Part shown: positions 1-9,997 of the stretch, piece after piece
Layout: each line of letters opens with the position of its first letter
How positions within the stretch are numbered: the stretch's first letter is position 1
Assembly (NCBI RefSeq): GCF_964204645.1
Contig: NC_134027.1
Span: forward strand, 19,146,485-19,210,484
Direction: 5' to 3'
DNA: 64,000 nucleotides
Source: Tubulanus polymorphus
Taxonomy: Eukaryota; Nemertea; Palaeonemertea; Tubulaniformes; Tubulanidae
Translations under genes and position numbers: made by a program
The notes under the pieces: generated by a model
The model's database searches: none
What the model was told of the DNA's origin: nothing
The model's input: only the letters and a program-made list of their open reading frames with translations

Positions 1-582
1 ATACCCGGCAATGATGAACTGAAAAACAATGTTTCCATAATGGACATTAGCTGATGCTAAAATCAACCGGAGACAGTCATACTCTCAATATGATGATCTA
101 GCCCCAAGTGGGCTAAAAATCAAATTTTACACTTAGGGTTAGATTTAGATTTTAGGGTTAGTATTAGCAGGGATGATAAGAAGCCATCATTAAAACGTCA
201 GAAAATCTTAAATCTCTTAATAACTTAGAAATAACAAACGCCGTAGGCGTGAAGTTACTGTCAGTGCCAGCTGCCAGCTGAGCGCCAAAAGCACGAAGTA
301 ATGTCGGGTGGTCTTCCCTCCCTCAGAAAATTTAGATTTTTCACATCATCTGAGATCATTTTTCAGCAGTTTTCAGTAAGGGTTTACCTTATATTACTAG
401 TTTCATTCATAATAAGTTAGGCCGAATTCTCCGAAATTCTGGTCGAAAGCGCTGTTTGTTTTAAAAAATCATGGTCATATTTACTTCCAGGCTGGTGCGG
501 TACAGACGGATTTTGCTGATTTTTGGGGATTAATCGAACGATTTAACAATCTCAAAGGCACTCAAATCTTTCTCAAACACCC
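1..582. other. Intergenic, no gene seen
   Basis: All frames are broken by stops and I see no splice-flanked coding stretch. A few TTAGGGTTA-like words near 125-165 are isolated and do not form a telomeric array. Confidence 0.5.
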
Positions 583-1101
583 CATCCTCCCCCAGCAGGG
601 ACTCGAACCTGATGGCATCGAGGTTGCCACGGCACGAAACCCTGCCATAAACGACCATGTGCGCAGATACATGCGCAGGTTTACCGTGATGTCATTGTCA
701 ACCAATCAGAAATCATGTTTCATTTGGTCCATACTTCCGCCCGGGTTTTCCCATTTATATGATTTCCGGGTTGTCGAAGCATGGTTTGTTTGTTCGTTCT
801 CGTGTGCTTTGTTATCAAACAGTTATCAAACACAACATCTGATGACTCGATAAACTTTCCAAACCGAAACGACGACAGATTTCTTCAAATATTTGCAGTT
901 CGAATTTACTCAGAGACGAAACGGAATCCATATTGGAATTGATTGCCAAAGCGATTATACAACGAGCAATCTGATTGGTGCCGCCAGTTTTTGTTCGGAT
1001 AGTGCGCATGTAACTGCGCACATGGTCGTTTATGGCAGGGGTCCGTGCCGTGGTTGAGTGTAGCGATGCCATCAGGTTCGAGTCCCTGCAAAGGGAGGAT
1101 G
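583..1101. mobile_element. Family II tRNA-like-ended TIR element, copy A (519 bp)
   Basis: The element starts CATCCTCCCCCAGCAGGGAC and ends in the matching inverted sequence GGGAGGATG. It is flanked by a perfect 9-bp duplication, CAAACACCC, at 574-582 and 1102-1110. Both ends contain GGTTCGAGTCC (minus strand near 599-609, plus strand near 1075-1085), which matches a pol III B box or tRNA T-loop. The inside has CCAAT boxes in both orientations and no credible ORF, so it is non-autonomous. A 9-bp duplication suits Mutator-like transposases; that assignment is inferred. Confidence 0.8.
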
Positions 1102-1241
1102 CAAACACCCAGTCTAACGCAGAAATTCGTTATCTTTAAGAATAATCTTACTTGAAGTGGATTGGATTATCAATAACGAAGTTACGAATTGTTGAAGTGA
1201 CATACCTATCGACCGATCTGATGGAGAGTTGGCTCCCTTGT

Positions 1242-1681
1242 GGGTCATCCTTATTACCAAGATGACGTATTTTACCGAGATGAACCGAGATGAAATGAAA
1301 TATAGCATATTTATTTATTCCTTATCGATTTCAACACTTGAAATTATGTTATATCAGTAATAAATACCTTCTAGAGTCATATTTTACATATTTTTTTTTT
1401 ATTAAAAAAAATTTTGACTTCAAATACGTAAACTCGGTTAGCAATAAAATTTCATTGAATTTGATTGATCGACGATCTCATCTCGGTAAAGTTAAGTTAT
1501 TTTTCTACAAAAATATCCGACAAAATATGCACTCCAGCAGGCATTTATTACTGATATAATATGATTTCAATTATTAAAATCGATAAGGAATAAATAAATA
1601 TGTTATAGGCTATTTCATTTCATCTCAGTTGATCTCGGTTCATCTCGGTAAAATACGTCATCTCGGTAATAAGGATGACCG
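1242..1681. mobile_element. Fold-back MITE with 8-bp target duplication
   Basis: Arms of about 100 bp at 1242-1345 and 1575-1681 are inverted copies of each other; each holds GGTCATCCTTATTACC and a run of GAGATGAA words. The loop (about 1346-1574) is AT-rich. Flanks repeat TCCCTTGT exactly at 1234-1241 and 1682-1689. The 8-bp duplication is typical of hAT-type insertion; the superfamily is inferred because no transposase is present. Confidence 0.75.
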
Positions 1682-1689
1682 TCCCTTGT

Positions 1690-2654
1690 CTTGTTATAAA
1701 TAGTACCTAGGATACTTAGTCTGAATACCAGTCGTTGTTACGGTTCCGTACAACGTCTGACGCTAAAGTATCATATAGAGGTTAACTCCTGTTAATTGCA
1801 ATGCAACAACTGATTTCAGTGTCAAATCAAACCTTTGTACGAAAATAAATAAATTATTTACCTTCTTGTTGACTTTGAAAACGTGTTTTATAATAAATTT
1901 TTGATGATTTAAATCGCGAACCGGGGAATTTATTGATTTGATTTGAATTGATTGCCACTATCGGGATTTCCAATACGGACTAAATTAATAAAATATGAAA
2001 ATTCAATATGTCTCTCTAAAATTACTCTAAATGTTATTTTTTTGTTGATAAAATGCATAGATTTTTGTCAATTTTAACCTTAATAATTTGAAACAAGAAT
2101 AATATCTGCATTGGCACCAAGTTTAAGTTCGAATCCGTAATTTACACTCCCATCATGCACCACGAAAAGCCGCCATATTTGTTATGTTGCTTCACTTCAA
2201 CTGTTTTTGAGGCGACTAGTCAAAAGTTTTGAGCTACTACGATTGTCAAAAGCTACTTAGGATTACAAATTTATGCACAAACAATAGTTAGCCTAACTTC
2301 CATCTGATTACAGAACAGTCAGTTTGAGGTAAGTTGATGGTGTTTTAAGGGGTGAAATAGACGCTCAAAGCCACGTCCCTCAAAATGAGGGACGAAAATT
2401 AACCTTATATGAGCACTTTCGCCCTAGAAGTTGTTTCAGGAACAACGGCTAGGTACTAGACTACTAGGATACTGGGGTCAAAATTTTTTTTTGTCAGTTT
2501 CCTGTGGCCTATAGGCTTACTCCATGACTTTCAAGGCCTTTGACTTGACCCATTCCCACTCCACTATTTCCAAGGACCACTATGAATCCTGTTATTGAAA
2601 GAAAAATTTGCAAAAAATCTGAACCCCAATTCTGTAATTAAGACACCTGCCTAC
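1690..2654. other. Non-coding stretch downstream of the 2655-2908 exon
   Basis: No long ORF. It would contain the first intron and perhaps further exons of the minus-strand gene that starts at 2908, but I could not pick a convincing acceptor with an open frame. Confidence 0.35.
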
Positions 2655-2908
2655 CTTGAATTCGCACCATCGATGTCAGATAAGGCCTCAGCGATTTCCG
2701 ATTGAGAAACTTGCCCAGTCTTTTCATGCTTTGCAACTGGTTTCATCACAGGCGGCAGCGGTGGTTTCTTTTTTGTATCCCCGACAGCAGCATTGGTTGC
2801 AGCTGCCGCCGCTTTAACGTGACATAATCTGTGTCGCTCGATAATTACGAAGATCCCCATCATCACAACGAAACCTCGTCGTAAGGAAATTGCAGATCCA
2901 AATCTCAT
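2655..2908 (-). CDS. Probable first coding exon of a small membrane-anchored protein
   Basis: The exon begins at an ATG (2908-2906) and runs 84 codons plus two bases to a GTAGGC donor right after 2655. The product starts MRFGSAISLRRG, followed by one hydrophobic segment (about residues 11-25: RRGFVVMMGIFVIIE), then an alanine-rich stretch, a KKKPPLPP proline-rich motif and the acidic SEIAEALSDIDG. Positive residues before the hydrophobic segment and the short length suggest a single-pass or signal-anchored protein. The sequence just upstream is GC-richer, as expected for a promoter. I do not recognise the family and did not find the next exon. Frame, donor and composition argue for a real exon, but it could be chance. 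Confidence 0.4.
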
Positions 2909-3460
2909 GATTGATAATTGGAATATCAAAATTCTCTTACTTGTCTCTTTATGAAATTGTGAGGGGGCCGACGTGCGTGACGACGACGATGACTCTGACT
3001 AACTCTGAGTCGAGTTTGACAACGCCAACGCCAACGGACGGCTAAATTTAAGAATAGATCGACAGGAATTCACCGGTTTAATTGAAACGACAAAAAGATA
3101 CCGACATCGTACACTATAATTCATTCACGGAAAATACGTCAACTCTTGAGTTCATACGCGAAAATACGTCGCAAATACTCTACCAAACTCGAAGTCAAAA
3201 CTGCGGAGCTGTCACTAGACCCGGAAGTGTCTTACACGCTCGGCGACCTTCAATTCCGTTCAGTTAAATTCAATTTATTGTATTTATTGATACAACAAGA
3301 AATTTAACTTGAAAGATTGTTGATGCCTTAAAGAAAGATCACACATGACTATGAATAATTTGATATAATTTCCAGTAACAATCAAGTTATTTCTAATTCG
3401 AATATCGTCAATATTAACCGGCAACCAGTCTATCAGGCTAGCCCCATCATCGCTTGCCAG
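2909..3460. other. Upstream region of the small membrane-protein exon; otherwise no gene
   Basis: The stretch 2945-3060 has many CGACG/TGACG words and is GC-richer than its surroundings, as expected for a promoter or 5' UTR of the minus-strand exon at 2908. No TATA box stands out. The rest to 3460 has only short, unremarkable ORFs. Confidence 0.3.
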
Positions 3461-4177
3461 AGGCGCATTCGTTTGATACGTTTGCACAAATCGAAACGGT
3501 TTGCATCTTCACCCGTCAAGGGATTCGAAACCACTACGCTAAAGCTGTTCCCCGACCCCTTGACCTCACGAGTCGTTGGAGTCGTTACTAGCCGACCAGA
3601 ATCCGGTCATACCAATCACAGCGCTTGTAACAAACCGTCAGTAGACTTCTGTTGGTTTTCCCGTTAAATTGACCAATCAGCGAACGTTTTACCGAACAAG
3701 GAAGTATTTCGCAAATCGATATATGACGTCACGCGCAACAGCGCCAGTAATGAAATCACGCTTCGTGAGGCCAGGGGGCTGGTGGAAGCGAGTTCGGGAG
3801 TGATACCGGACCCTGGCAAGCGAGGATGAACGGTTTGCGGTTTGTGGGAAAAGAGTCGTCTTTGTTCATACCGGTTTACAGACCGGTTTGCATAAACCGG
3901 CGTCTTTGTTCAGGCATAAACCTAAACGTTGTGCGCAAACCGACTAAACTGCTTTGCGAGCGGTTTACATCAAACCACTATAAGAACGAAAGTTATAGTT
4001 CTATGATCAAACCGACGTTTCAACATTGGCCGTATGAGATTTCTGCGGCAGCTGACCCAAACCGACTTTTCCTAGTGTTGCATTTGTTCACTCAACGGCA
4101 TTTATAACCGGTTTGTGACGTAATAAACCGATATAAACTGGTTTATACAAACCGATTTCAAACACTGAAATGCGCCT
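3461..4177. mobile_element. AGGCGCATT-ended inverted-repeat element with AAACCG/CGGTTT words, interrupted
   Basis: The left end AGGCGCATTCGTTTG and the right end, whose reverse complement begins AGGCGCATTTCAG, form short terminal repeats, with CAG on both sides as a possible 3-bp duplication. Inside, CGGTTT and AAACCG recur more than a dozen times in both orientations (for example CCGGTTT near 3882 and 3892). A family I element (3504-3828) sits inside and has duplicated AACGGTTTG, one of these words. Superfamily unknown; ends in AGGC like two other elements in the window. Confidence 0.5.
3504..3828 (-). mobile_element. Family I tRNA-like-ended TIR element, copy 1 (325 bp)
   Basis: Starts CATCTTCACCCGTCAAGG and ends GCAAGCGAGGATG, with a perfect 9-bp duplication AACGGTTTG at 3495-3503 and 3829-3837. 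Read on the minus strand, the terminal 50 bases hold TAGCGTAGTGGT (pol III A-box consensus) directly followed by TTCGAATCC (B box with one change). It also has the CRE TGACGTCA near 3725 and CCAAT boxes near 3613 and 3671. No ORF of note, so non-autonomous. Confidence 0.85.
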
Positions 4178-4704
4178 CAGGATTTGATGAGCATTTGTTT
4201 GAAATCGGTTTGCGGCGCACTAAACCGATTAAGATTCAAGATTCAAATTTTTTTGTTCACAAATTTAACAATTCGCATTTTCCAATATGTTCACGATCGG
4301 GGTAAGCCTATTTTTGAGAGAGTTGGAGATGTGATCAAATTCAGCCGAATGGAAGGTTTCATCGCAGATTAAAATTCTTTTAATTTGTACATAGGGCCCG
4401 GTTTTTTATCTTATCATCTTGGTTCACCACCGTTGGTGTGGTTATCGTACTATTATGTTTTCCCTGACTTGGATATTCTCGGAGCGATCCATTTCTCAAT
4501 GTATATCTTAGACTGGTTGCCTGTCCCTTTCAATCGGTAACCAGTCTGCGTAGTAGGTCGCGTACGGACGCACACTCTTATCAAATGTTATCTCGCACGT
4601 TGTATCTAATAATGTCGTAAGTCGTCTGAGGTCTTCCGTATGACATCGAAATGTATTTTTGTTCACCTTTTCTTTCCACCACGACGCCCAGGCGGCTTTA
4701 CGTG
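4178..4704. other. Intergenic, nothing recognised
   Basis: A few more CGGTTT-type words continue to about 4230, then ordinary AT-rich sequence. No supported ORF or repeat boundary. Confidence 0.4.
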
Positions 4705-5591
4705 TAATGTCTATTTCAACCTGACTTGAGGGTAAGATTCAAAAATAGGGGACTAGTGGTTAAGAGGCGTTTTTACGAGCATCCGATTTTTGCGATCGAT
4801 TTCGTGAACGATTTGCTTCGATCGAACGTTCGTAAAAATGACGATGGATTTGGCTAATCACATGACATAAATATGGCGACGTTGAGGAAAAAAATGTATG
4901 TTTTTGAACTACCCGGTGCCGCCATCTTGGAAATCAAATCGCCAAATCGCTCGCCGAGCGAGTTGGTCGATTTCAAAAATCGATCGGAAAATCGTGTTCG
5001 TAAAAATGCCGATCGTGATATCGATCGCAAAAATCGGTGCTCGTAAATGTGTTCCTACGATCGATCGCAAAAATCGGATGCTCGTAAAAACGCCTTAGGA
5101 TCAGTTAGCATTCTGGGGGGCCTAGCTCGCTCATTTTTGGTAGTACGTACATACCTGATAAAGGTCTTAATAGGACCAGAAAGGACAGGCAGTCAACCTA
5201 AATCGTCATTTTTTAATCCATTTGAAACTGTATTGAAGGATATCTAAAAGTCTTCACTGAAAGGGGTTAAATGAAGAGAATTGACTCCATGATTTGAAAG
5301 TTTAAAAATATGTTTCTATGCCTACATACCAAATTTCTGTTGGTAGGTACGGAGACATATTGTTAAACTTCAAATCATGGAGTCTCTTTTCTCTCATGAA
5401 CCCCTTTCAATCGAGACTTTTTGGATATCCTTCATACAGTTTAAAGTGGATTAAAAAACGATGTTTAAGGTCGACTGCCTGCCCTTTCTGATTCTGCTGG
5501 TCCTACTAAGACCTTTATCAGGTATGTACTCCCAAAAATGAGTGAGCTAGGCCACCCGGAATGCTCTCAAGTCAGGTTGAAATAGACATTA
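4705..5591. repeat. Long fold-back repeat interrupted by a MITE
   Basis: The left arm (4705-4730 plus 5107-5330) and right arm (5340-5591) are inverted copies. They start with TAATGTCTATTTCAACCTGA on the left and end with its complement on the right, and pair through to a short loop near 5331-5339. The left arm is split at 4730/5107 by 376 bp that the right arm lacks. The arms hold no ORF. Confidence 0.75.
4765..5095. mobile_element. MITE with AGGCGTTTTTACG termini and GATCG/CAAAAATCG words
   Basis: About 36 bp at each end are perfect inverted repeats: AGGCGTTTTTACGAGCATCC on the left and its complement on the right. Inside, CGATCG, AAAATCG and TCGTAAA words repeat in both orientations. The flanking trinucleotides AAG and TAG match only partly, so the duplication is unclear. 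A worn end of the same family lies at 57584-57621. Confidence 0.7.
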
Positions 5592-5637
5592 GGCCTAGGC
5601 CTAAATAAATATTAATTTAAAGTATCATACTACCACA

Positions 5638-5830
5638 GGGGTTTGGCGATGGCGATGGGCTTGGATTTTATTTCCGGGTTGTTGATAATCTCGCGAGAAT
5701 GGCGCTAAATATAAACTGCGAATAAATTCAAAATATCACGGACCTTGTGTTTATATTGTTTATTTATCCGCTCTAAAGTTCCGATAAACAATAGGCCTAT
5801 TGGTTGTTAAGAATCTACCAGACGGTCGAG
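5638..5830 (+). repeat. Single arm of the 33675-type fold-back element
   Basis: CACAGGGGTTTGGCGATGG and the next 190 bp match the arm of the 33675-34201 element, including the TTTCCGGGTTGTTGATAATC segment. The opposite arm is missing, so this is a truncated or half-deleted copy. Confidence 0.65.
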
Positions 5831-6129
5831 CTAAAAAGAAATTTTATTTTTCCAATCTGCTTCACCTTTAGGAAATAAAGTAGTCATTTCATATTTTGAT
5901 ATCTCATCTTGAATACTAGGATATCCCTCTGAAAAGCAGTTGTCATTCATTTGTTCATGGTTTTTCAATTCCAGTTGACCCTTTTGTTAAATAACTGCCG
6001 CTGCTAGGCCTAAAATACCCACCAACCAATGGTTAGTCAAATAGATTCTAGAGGATCATATTATCAATTTTCTTAATCATTCGAATGACTTGCCTAGAAG
6101 GAGACCTTTAATTAGATACTTTATTAAAA

Positions 6130-7560
6130 TTGACTTACTGTTGAAATATCCACGCAAAACAAGATGGCTGCCATTCCTTGAGCCTCAATTTGAGATATCA
6201 TGATATAGATATTTCATGGGTAAGTCTGTTAGGGCCTAGGGCACATCTTCAGCCCAAAAACTGGCCCTATTAGATTCAAGATGGCCGACTGGCAGCCATT
6301 GTTGTTCGCCAAAATCAGCACTTTTTACACATTTTCGAAGTTTTCGAGGGAAATTTTGAAGACGCTTTGATCATTTACCTTGATTGTTCATAGATATTTG
6401 TATCCCCCAAGGGCCCATTAGCATGAGAAAGATTGGGTCGATCAGACTCAAGATGGGTGTCCTGACCTTTTTTGTGCCCAAAAATGTCAATTTTGGCCTG
6501 AATTCTGAGTCCTGTAGCTTCCTAATGGTTTGCCATTTTTCATTGTCATTTGTGGTGGGTATTCTTTGGAAAGGGATGTTTTATACCTGAGACAGAAATA
6601 TTTGAATAGGCAATTATAACACAATTGGTGGCCATCTTGGTGTCATCAGTACTCATTCGTAGGTGGAAAAAGTTTTTCCACATTATATTGATACTTAAGC
6701 ATATTTTGCTACCACAATCAATTGGAAATGTGTAGCTCATGACATGGTCTATGATCGTGGTGAGTTTCAAGGTCATTGGTTTTTGCATATGGCCACCAGG
6801 TGGCGTTACAATGCAATAACTTAGTATTTCTTTATTATATTCGTACCTATGCATATTTTGTTACCACAATCAATTGGAAAGTTGTAGCTCATGACATGGT
6901 CTACGATTGTGGTGAGTTTCAAGGACATTAGTTATTCTATATAGTCACTAGGGGGCGTTGAATAGTAGAATAATTTAGTATTTCCTTATTATATTGGTAC
7001 CTAGGCATATTTTTTTACCATTACAAAGTTGTAGCTCATGTCATGTTCTATGATTATGGTGAGTTTCAAGGTCATTGGGCTTCGCATATGGTCACCAGGG
7101 GGCATTGAATAGTAGAATAACTTCGTATTTCCATATCATATTGGTAACTAAGCATATTTTGTTACCACAATAGATTACAAAATTGTAGCTGCTGACATGT
7201 TCTATGATCGTGGTGAGTTTCAAGGTCATTGGATGGGGCATTGAATATTGAAATTGTTAGATTTTTGATATCTGAAACCACTTCCCAAGTGGGCATGGTG
7301 TCCCCGGACCCCTAGTTTGTATAGGGTCACCAGGGGCATTGAATAACTGAATAACTTAGTATTTTAATATTGTATTGGTGTCTAGGCATATTTTGTCACC
7401 ACAATCAATTGCAAAATGTAGCTAGTGACATGTTCTATGATTGTGGTGAGTTTTATGGTCATTGCTTTCTTAATATATTCACCAGGGGGCGTTGAATATT
7501 GAAATTTTCTGTTTATTGAACATTTTTAACATTTGCGTGTGGTGTTCCTAGTTCCAACCG
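6130..7560 (+). repeat. Dispersed repeat R, copy 1, with units of about 150 bp
   Basis: Holds a lead segment (CACATCTTCAGCCCAAAAAC near 6243, then GGGTCGATC) followed by at least four degenerate units of about 150 bp. Each unit has GCATATTTTGTTACCACAA, GTAGCTCATGACATG, GGTGAGTTTCAAGG and CACCAGGGGGC. Units begin near 6698, 6851, 7004 and 7152, and a further one near 7383 follows a CCCCTAGTTTGT junction. No ORF is conserved between units, so this looks like a non-coding repeat. Confidence 0.75.
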
Positions 7561-8369
7561 TGTTTTGGCCCTTGTTATCCTTAACGTTAGTATAGGCCTG
7601 GCGGATTAGAAAAGCTTACCACCAGCGCTTAGGTGACTATTTAGTTCTTGTTGAGACTTTTTTGGAATTTTACAGGAAAATGGTGTCCTTTTTAGGGCAT
7701 TTAGAGCCTTAGAAGGAGAAACACATTGGTCCGGCCCTGGTAGGGGATCTGGGGATCCTCTTTTTGAAAAAGCTCTTGAAATGTTTATAACCAGAACATG
7801 CGTTTTGATGACATTCTGGCACGAGAAATTTGAAATAAATTTCCTTACATCGGGACAAAATTCACAGCAAGATGATACTTGTTTTTATGCAAAATTTAGT
7901 GTGATTATCGGCATTGCTGTAGCTTACGTCAAAAAGTGAAACATGATCGGCAAAGTTTTGGTCCGGCCAATACCAGTTCCGCAGGCCATGTCTTTCTAGG
8001 AGATGCCGGCTATCAATTTGTTGGAATTTAGGGCATTTTTTGTGCAAAAGAGTACAAAAGGTGCCATTAGAAATAGATTAAGCCATGATCCAACATGCGC
8101 CCCTCCTATTTATACTAAATGTGATATTTATTTGCTAGGCCTATATCACTAATCATAGTCAACTACATGCATCAATAGCATAAATAGAACAACCTCATAA
8201 AAACACAGTGATGATCTTAGATGGCTCTTTGGTATTTAATTTTGTTCAATTTTTTATGCAGCATCCTGACTGGAAATATAAACTTGTTAGTGAGGAGGCA
8301 TCATTTAGAGAAAAATATCATATGAACAAGAACAAGATGGTGAGAAAGATATGTTTTAGTCCACTTGGG
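7561..8369. other. Spacer between two copies of repeat R
   Basis: No supported gene. The longest ORFs (about 60 codons) lack splice context and look random. Confidence 0.4.
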
Positions 8370-9475
8370 ACTTTAGTTCCAGCTGGCTATTGCGTTCACT
8401 TTTCATCCATCGTCCGTCCGTAGACGGAATCCAGTTATTTTGGGAAGTTTTGAAGACGCTTCAATGTAATGTCTTGATATTTAGGTTACAATGTATCTAC
8501 CCTAGACACATCTTCAGCCCAAAAACTGGCCCTGTCAGTATCAAGATGGCTGACTGGCAGCCATTGTTGTTCGCAAAAATCAGCACTTTTTATACATTTT
8601 TGAACTTTTTGAGGGAAATTTTGGGGACGCTTTGATCAATTACCTTGATCTTTCGTATATATTTGAATCCCCCAGGGCCCATCAGCTTAAGAAAAATTGG
8701 GTCGATCGGACTCAAGATGGCCGTCCTATGACCTTTTAAGTGCCCGAATATGTCATTTTTGGCCCGAATTCTGAGTCCTGGAGCTTCCTACTGGTTTGCC
8801 ATTTCTCATTGCAATTGCTGATAAGTATTCATTGGAAAGGGAAGTTTTATACCTGGGACTGGTATTTTTGATCAGCCAATTATGACGCAATTGGCGGTCA
8901 TCTTGGTGTCATCAGTACTCATTCGTAGGTGGGAAAAAGTTTTTCGACATTTTATTGATACCTCAGCATATTTTGTTACCACAAGGAATTAGAAAGTTGT
9001 AGCTTATAACGTGTTCTATGATTGTGGTGAGTTTCATGGTCATTGGTTTTTGTATATTGCTACCAGGGGTCGTTGAATATTACAATATCTTAGTATTTCT
9101 GTATTATATTTGTACCAATGCATATTTTGTTAGCACAATCACTTGCAAAGTTGTAGCTCATGACATCGTCTATGATTGTGGTGAGTTTCAAGGACATTAG
9201 TTATTCTATATGGTCACTAGGGGGCGTTGAATAGTAGAATAACTTAAGAGCAAGAGTATTTCCTTATTATATTGGTATCTAGGCATATTTTGTCACCATG
9301 ACCAATTGCGAAGTTGTAGCTCATGACATGTTCAATGATTGTGGTGAGTTTCAAGGACATTGGGTTTTGTATATGGTCACCAGGGGGCGTTGAATATTGA
9401 AATTGTTAGATTTTTTAGCATTTTAAACATCTTCCCAAGTGGGCATGGTGTAACTGGACCCCTAGTTTGTCTTCC
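8370..9475 (+). repeat. Dispersed repeat R, copy 2
   Basis: Same order as copy 1: a lead segment with CACATCTTCAGCCC at 8508, then units near 8967, 9120 and 9282, ending AAGTGGGCATGGTG and CCCCTAGTTTGT. The two copies lie in the same orientation about 2.2 kb apart. Confidence 0.75.
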
Positions 9476-9591
9476 CGGTATTTAAAATCTATTTAAATGT
9501 GCTTGTTGATAGGTTCTGCTGACTAAAATTCACTTACTAAGTCAGAGGTTTGGGGGATTGACTAGCGAGTGTAGAATGAAAGTAGTCTGTG

Positions 9592-9697
9592 CTGGATCTA
9601 GTTCCACAGTTGTGAGAGAGTAAAATCTGAGTAAAGTTAGTTCATTTTCAATCATTTGCTTAGAGTGAAATCTTAACTCACAACTATGGAACTGGAA
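9592..9697. mobile_element. Small MITE with CAGTTCCA(C/T)AGTTGTGAG ends
   Basis: TAGTTCCACAGTTGTGAG at 9599-9616 is inverted as CTCACAACTATGGAACTGG at 9677-9695. The element is about 105 bp and non-coding. Related GTGGAACTG words appear near 55440, 57670 and 57750 in introns of the CNBD2-like gene. Confidence 0.5.
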
Positions 9698-9997
9698 GCT
9701 GATTTGTAGTAAGCCATGATGACCCTGCTTGCCATGGAGCTGATTGCCTCAAATTATTGCGTACAGCAAACAAATTTTCCTACTCTTGAGTCATTGAATG
9801 ACGAAATTTCGTCGCTCTGTCTCAGAATAAAGGCTAGCAAATTCATGGGTAGAGTTGTAGTTAGTCGAGATCGCATAAATTAGTGTAGGACAATTTCAAA
9901 TATTTTGTACAGGGCACGTGATAATCTGATAGTCAGCTCTGTGGGAAGTTGGATTTACTTTATGTAACTGGAATTAATCAATTAACTTTTTCCACAG
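9698..9997. other. Intron sequence upstream of the BTB exon
   Basis: Ends in a pyrimidine-rich tract and CTTTTTCCACAG acceptor at 9997. The exon with the true start codon must lie upstream and was not identified. Confidence 0.5.

Noticed and set aside
120-170. Interstitial telomere repeat
   Set aside because: Only a few scattered TTAGGGTTA words, not a tandem run.
583-1101. tRNA gene calls at the GGTTCGAATCC motifs
   Set aside because: No 7-bp acceptor stem, anticodon arm or correct spacing; the motifs sit at fixed places in transposon ends with target duplications.
6698-7500. CRISPR-like array
   Set aside because: Units are about 150 bp, degenerate throughout and without spacers; the window is eukaryotic.
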